9,459 nt of DNA from Desulfobacteraceae bacterium. Its GTDB lineage: Bacteria > Desulfobacterota > Desulfobacteria > Desulfobacterales > Desulfobacteraceae. The position numbers were made by a program, and so were the translations under genes. The DNA is taken from the NCBI GenBank assembly GCA_022712835.1, contig JAFLJU010000235.1, positions 1-9,459 on the forward strand. Reading direction: 5' to 3'. The notes under the pieces are model-generated. The model made no database searches. It saw only the letters and a program-made list of their open reading frames with translations, and had not been told where the DNA came from. Below are positions 6,469 to 9,459 of the stretch, piece by piece. Position 1 is the stretch's first letter. The number at the start of each line of letters is the position of its first letter.

Positions 6469-8001
6469 ATGATCGATATTGATTTGAGCATGGTAAATTG
6501 GGCCAGAGCTCAATTTGCGCTGACAGCCATGTACCACTGGATCTTTGTGCCGCTGACATTGGGACTGTCTTTTTTGTGCGCCTTTTTTGAATCCATTTAT
6601 GTCCGTACGGGCGATAAAGAATGGCGATCCCTAACAAAATTCTGGATGACCCTGTTCGGCATCAATTTTGCCATTGGTGTTGCAACGGGAATTATTCTGG
6701 AGTTTCAATTTGGAACAAACTGGTCCAATTATTCATGGATCGTTGGAGATATTTTTGGTGCTCCCCTTGCCATTGAAGGTATTTTTGCTTTTTTCCTTGA
6801 AGCCACCTTTTTTGCGGTCATGTTTTTCGGATGGAACCGGGTCTCAAAGCGATTTCATCTTTTCTCCACATGGATGGTGGCGGTGGGTTCAAACCTGTCC
6901 GCCGTTTGGATCCTTGTGGCCAACGGCTGGATGCAAAATCCTGTGGGAATGATCTTTAATCCAGAAACGGCCCGGTTTGAAATGAACAGCTTTTCCGAAG
7001 TTGTTTTCAACCCGGTGGCGGTTTCTAAATTCGTTCATACCTCCAGTTCCGGTTTTTTAATGGGCAGTCTTTTTGTCCTCTCTATTTCCTGCTGGTACCT
7101 TTATCGGGGCAAACATCTTCAAATGGCCAAACGGTCCATTATTGTGGCCTCGGTCTTTGGGTTGCTGTCTGCAAGTTACGTGGGGCTTACCGGAGATGAA
7201 TCCGCATATGAGGTGGCCCAGAAACAGCCCATGAAACTTGCAGCCATTGAAGGGCTCTACAAGGGACAGACAAAGGCCGGAATTGTGGCGGCCGGTATTC
7301 TCAACCCGGACAAAAAACCGGGAGACTCCCAGGACCCATTTCTTGTAAAAGTTGAGATTCCCTATCTTCTGTCCCTATTGGCAAATCGCTCCCTTAACTC
7401 TTTTGTACCGGGGATTGACGACCTTGTCTATGGCAATGAAGCCCAAAAAATAGAAGGGGTGGCCTCCAAAATCGCCAGGGGTAAAATGGCCATAGAAGAC
7501 CTGGCTACATTCAAACAGGCCCGGAAAGAGAAAAACACCCCACAAGCTGAAGCCGCTTTGGAAAGATTCAGGAAAAACCAGGATTACATGGGCTACGGAT
7601 ATCTTACCTCGCCGGAAGAAGCGGTTCCGCCCGTCGCTCTCCCTTACTATGCCTTTCATATCATGGTAACCCTGGGCACTCTGTTTCCGGTTATTTTTGC
7701 ACTCTTTTTATTTTATGGCCTGAAGGATTCGCTTACCGAAAAAAAATGGCTGCTTCCCATTGGCTTAATCTCGGGTTTTCTTGGGCTTATGGCCCAGCAG
7801 TCCGGATGGGTTGTGGCAGAGGTAGGACGTCAGCCCTGGGCGATTTACGGTCTTTTACCGGTCAAGGTAGCCACCACAAATCTTGCCGCCATTAATGTCC
7901 AGATCACCTTTTTCATGTTCCTGGGGTTATTTACACTGTTGCTCATTGCGGAAATATCAATCATGCTCAAACAAATATCCATTGGACCGGAGGGCCATTA
8001 A
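6469..8001 (+). CDS. cydA: Cytochrome bd quinol oxidase subunit I
   Basis: CydA carries haems b558, b595 and d, and oxidises quinol while reducing O2 to water in the cytoplasmic membrane. At 510 residues it is close to the E. coli protein (522). Expected residues are present: His23 (high-spin haem side, E. coli His19), His190 and Met399 (b558 ligands, E. coli His186 and Met393), Glu103 and Glu111 (E. coli Glu99/Glu107), Glu451 followed by GRQPW at 453-457. The quinol-site signature KLAAIE (256-261) begins a hydrophilic Q-loop that runs to about residue 388 and suggests the long-loop type, though its charged middle (about 320-375) looks lineage-specific. A strong AGGAGGG lies 6 bases before the ATG. 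cydB begins 1 base after its stop, so the two are translationally coupled. Enzyme identity is secure; whether the physiological role is energy conservation or O2 removal is inferred. Confidence 0.98.
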   Translation: MIDIDLSMVNWARAQFALTAMYHWIFVPLTLGLSFLCAFFESIYVRTGDKEWRSLTKFWMTLFGINFAIGVATGIILEFQFGTNWSNYSWIVGDIFGAPLAIEGIFAFFLEATFFAVMFFGWNRVSKRFHLFSTWMVAVGSNLSAVWILVANGWMQNPVGMIFNPETARFEMNSFSEVVFNPVAVSKFVHTSSSGFLMGSLFVLSISCWYLYRGKHLQMAKRSIIVASVFGLLSASYVGLTGDESAYEVAQKQPMKLAAIEGLYKGQTKAGIVAAGILNPDKKPGDSQDPFLVKVEIPYLLSLLANRSLNSFVPGIDDLVYGNEAQKIEGVASKIARGKMAIEDLATFKQARKEKNTPQAEAALERFRKNQDYMGYGYLTSPEEAVPPVALPYYAFHIMVTLGTLFPVIFALFLFYGLKDSLTEKKWLLPIGLISGFLGLMAQQSGWVVAEVGRQPWAIYGLLPVKVATTNLAAINVQITFFMFLGLFTLLLIAEISIMLKQISIGPEGH

Positions 8002-8002
8002 A

Positions 8003-9151
8003 ATGATTTCAAACCTCGACTATACAACCTTGCAGCAACTTTGGTGGTTAATCTGCGCCATTGTGGGCGCGCTGTTCCTTTTTCTGACCTTTGTCCAGGG
8101 GGGCCAGACCCTTTTATGGCAAGTTGCAAAAACTGACATTGAAAAATCCCTGGTGGTCACCTCCCTTGGCCGAAAATGGGAAATGCCCTTTACCACCCTT
8201 GTTTTGTTTGGAGGGGCCTTGTTTGCAGCCTTCCCCAAATTTTATGCCACCAGTTTCGGCGGAGCCTATTGGGTATGGATTTTGATTCTTTTTTCCTTTA
8301 TCATCCAGGCGGTCAGCTATGAATATCGGAAAAAGCCCAACAATTTTCTGGGGTCAACTGTTTATGAACTCTTCCTTTTTATCAATGGCTCCCTGGGGAT
8401 ACTGCTGATAGGAGCTGCCGTGGGAACCTTTTATACCGGCTCAAATTTCACCCTTGATTTATACAACAGGGTCACCTGGGATTATACCCTACTGGGAATT
8501 AACCTGAGGGGCCTTGAAGCGGCATTTTCCCTTTTCAATCTTTCCCTGGGTATTTTCCTGGTATTTAATGCCAGGGTGTTGGGGGCATTATATCTTTTAA
8601 ACAGTATCGATCTTTCTTCAACCCCGGATCTTGAATCACGACTTCGCAAGAACGCCTGGAGCAGTTTTTTGATCGCCCTGCCCTTTTTGCTGTATGTGCT
8701 TATCTCTCTTCTGGTAATGAAGGGATTCAATGTTGACAGTTCCGGCATGGTATCCATTGTCCCGTTTAAATATCTGGCAAATCTTCTGGCCATGCCTAAT
8801 TTGATTGGATTGTTGGCTTTGGGAATCGTTCTTGTCTTGTACGGTGTGTTCATATCCAAATTTAAACTCAGTGACAAAGGCATCTGGTTCAGCGGATTGG
8901 GCACGGTTTTTGTGGGACTGGTTGTTCTTATTCTGCCCGCATTTAACAACACGGCATTTTATCCATCAAAACTAGATCTCCAGTCCAGCCTGACCATTTA
9001 CAACGCATCCTCTTCCATGTTCACCCTGACGATCATGACCTATGTTGCCCTGGGAATTCCCTTTGTTCTCGGCTATGTGGTCTATGTCTGGAAACTCATG
9101 GATTCAAAAAAATTGACCGTGGATGAAGTCAACCACGAAGAATCATATTAA
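8003..9151 (+). CDS. cydB: Cytochrome bd quinol oxidase subunit II
   Basis: CydB is the haem-free partner of CydA, needed to assemble the oxidase. It has 382 residues (E. coli 379) and about eight to nine hydrophobic helices. Conserved stretches include GGALFAAFPKFYATSFGGAY (70-89), AVSYEYRKK (103-111) and the C-terminal SSLTIYNASSSMFTLTIMTY (328-347). The start at 8003 is chosen because GGAGGG sits 8 bases upstream and cydA stops at 8001; the frame stays open further upstream, but that part lies inside cydA. The sequence resembles the Bacteroidetes-like form (LTFVQGGQTLL at 28-38). The E. coli acidic pair in TDGFD is replaced by Gln32 and Gln35, and the WD of the HWDGNQVW motif becomes Trp59-Glu60. 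These differences suggest a different proton route rather than a broken gene. Confidence 0.97.
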   Translation: MISNLDYTTLQQLWWLICAIVGALFLFLTFVQGGQTLLWQVAKTDIEKSLVVTSLGRKWEMPFTTLVLFGGALFAAFPKFYATSFGGAYWVWILILFSFIIQAVSYEYRKKPNNFLGSTVYELFLFINGSLGILLIGAAVGTFYTGSNFTLDLYNRVTWDYTLLGINLRGLEAAFSLFNLSLGIFLVFNARVLGALYLLNSIDLSSTPDLESRLRKNAWSSFLIALPFLLYVLISLLVMKGFNVDSSGMVSIVPFKYLANLLAMPNLIGLLALGIVLVLYGVFISKFKLSDKGIWFSGLGTVFVGLVVLILPAFNNTAFYPSKLDLQSSLTIYNASSSMFTLTIMTYVALGIPFVLGYVVYVWKLMDSKKLTVDEVNHEESY

Positions 9152-9165
9152 AGGAGATACAATCC

Positions 9166-9258
9166 ATGAGCGCAATACTTTTAATACTATATGTTGTTTT
9201 GATCATTGCATCTTATAAAGGGGCGATCTTTGCCCTGAAAAAAGCAAATTTACTATAA
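9166..9258 (+). CDS. 30-residue single-helix protein, candidate CydX-type small oxidase subunit
   Basis: This short gene sits 14 bases after the cydB stop and has a strong AAAGGAG ribosome site 9 bases before its ATG. It encodes MSAILLILYVVLIIASYKGA followed by a short tail with two lysines and ending LL. Residues 3-15 and 20-24 are hydrophobic, enough for one membrane helix, with positive charges at 18, 25 and 26. In E. coli the 37-residue CydX follows cydB and is needed for stable bd oxidase; position, size and topology agree with that role, but sequence similarity is too slight to prove homology. It could instead be an unrelated small membrane peptide. It would be missed by gene callers with a length cut-off. 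The ribosome site and position make it likely to be translated. Confidence 0.72.
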   Translation: MSAILLILYVVLIIASYKGAIFALKKANLL

Positions 9259-9280
9259 CGAATCTTTTTTGTTTTCCAAA

Positions 9281-9310
9281 TTGATTCTGGGATATGGTTT
9301 AACTTTTAAT
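9281..9310 (+). promoter_or_regulatory. Possible separate promoter for the rubredoxin gene
   Basis: TTGATT (9281-9286) and TTTAAT (9305-9310) are 18 bases apart in an AT-rich 75-base gap between the small cyd ORF and rubredoxin. TTTAAT-C-ATTAAA (9305-9317) is also a small perfect palindrome. No terminator hairpin separates the genes, so read-through from the cyd operon is equally possible. Confidence 0.28.
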
Positions 9311-9333
9311 CATTAAATTAAGGAGATAGTAGT

Positions 9334-9459
9334 ATGGACAAATACGTATGTGGACCCTGTGGTTATGTGTACGACCCTGCAGACGGCGACCCTGACAACG
9401 ACATTGATCCGGGTACCGCATTTGAAGATCTTCCCGATGACTGGTGCTGCCCCATCTGC
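9334..9459 (+). CDS. Rubredoxin (3' end missing)
   Basis: Rubredoxin is a small cytoplasmic iron protein with one Fe bound by four cysteines. In anaerobes it passes electrons to rubrerythrin, superoxide reductase or flavodiiron oxygen reductase. The 42 visible codons contain both CxxC pairs: Cys6/Cys9 ([11 protein letters not shown]) and Cys39/Cys42 (CCPIC), with the family signature [19 protein letters not shown] at 19-37. The usual family length is about 52 residues, so only about ten are lost at the window edge. AGGAG lies 8 bases before the ATG. An additional cysteine at residue 38, where most rubredoxins have Val or another residue, is unusual but outside the ligand positions. It lies on the same strand as cydAB, 75 bases after the small ORF, which supports a shared role in O2 handling. 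Confidence 0.96.
   Translation, partial: MDKYVCGPCGYVYDPADGDPDNDIDPGTAFEDLPDDWCCPIC

Noticed and set aside
6284..6637. 117-codon minus-strand frame across the DUF4492-cydA junction
   Set aside because: It lies antisense to two supported genes and has no family resemblance.
7883..8002. Upstream extension of cydB by 40 codons
   Set aside because: It overlaps the last helices of cydA in another frame; the ATG at 8003 has a good ribosome site and matches the family's N-terminus.
8482..8952. 156-codon open frame on the minus strand inside cydB
   Set aside because: Antisense shadow of a well-conserved gene; the translation is Arg/Lys/Pro-rich with no domain and no ribosome site.

Overview
The window looks like part of the chromosome of a motile, Gram-negative anaerobe. 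Sulfate-reducing Desulfobacterota close to Desulfobacter/Desulfobacula would fit best. This is an inference from gene content and protein style: a large PAS-rich sensor with a Cys-rich PAS domain, a chemoreceptor with CZB motifs, a cytochrome bd oxidase of the type that carries an upstream DUF4492 gene, and a rubredoxin directly downstream. Base composition is moderate and similar across the window, and there is no mobile element, tRNA, rRNA or CRISPR array.

The left half (1-5575) is a three-gene operon on the minus strand. In order of transcription it holds: (i) a membrane-anchored protein of about 1165 residues that joins a Cache-type extracytoplasmic sensor, three PAS domains, a PP2C/SpoIIE phosphatase and an RsbW-like ATPase/kinase domain; (ii) a 102-residue STAS anti-sigma-factor antagonist, its likely substrate; (iii) a methyl-accepting chemotaxis protein that runs off the left edge. 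The gaps are only 27 and 38 bases. Together they form a compact partner-switching module linked to a chemoreceptor. No sigma factor or other output protein is visible.

Positions 5576-6135 are a non-coding divergent region. They hold a weak promoter candidate for the sensor operon, a short direct repeat, a perfect 24-bp palindrome with further inverted repeats around it, and a promoter candidate for the right-hand operon.

The right half (6136-9459) runs on the plus strand: a small DUF4492 membrane protein, cydA, cydB, an unannotated 30-codon single-helix ORF that is a good CydX-type candidate, and the start of a rubredoxin gene cut by the right edge. Cytochrome bd reduces O2 to water with quinol, and rubredoxin is an electron carrier to O2- and ROS-reducing enzymes in anaerobes, so this side reads as an oxygen-defence/respiration operon.

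The two divergent operons may be connected. The chemoreceptor's outer domain carries two copies of a zinc-binding CZB motif, a fold linked elsewhere to oxidant sensing. The functional link to the oxygen-reducing operon is a hypothesis only.
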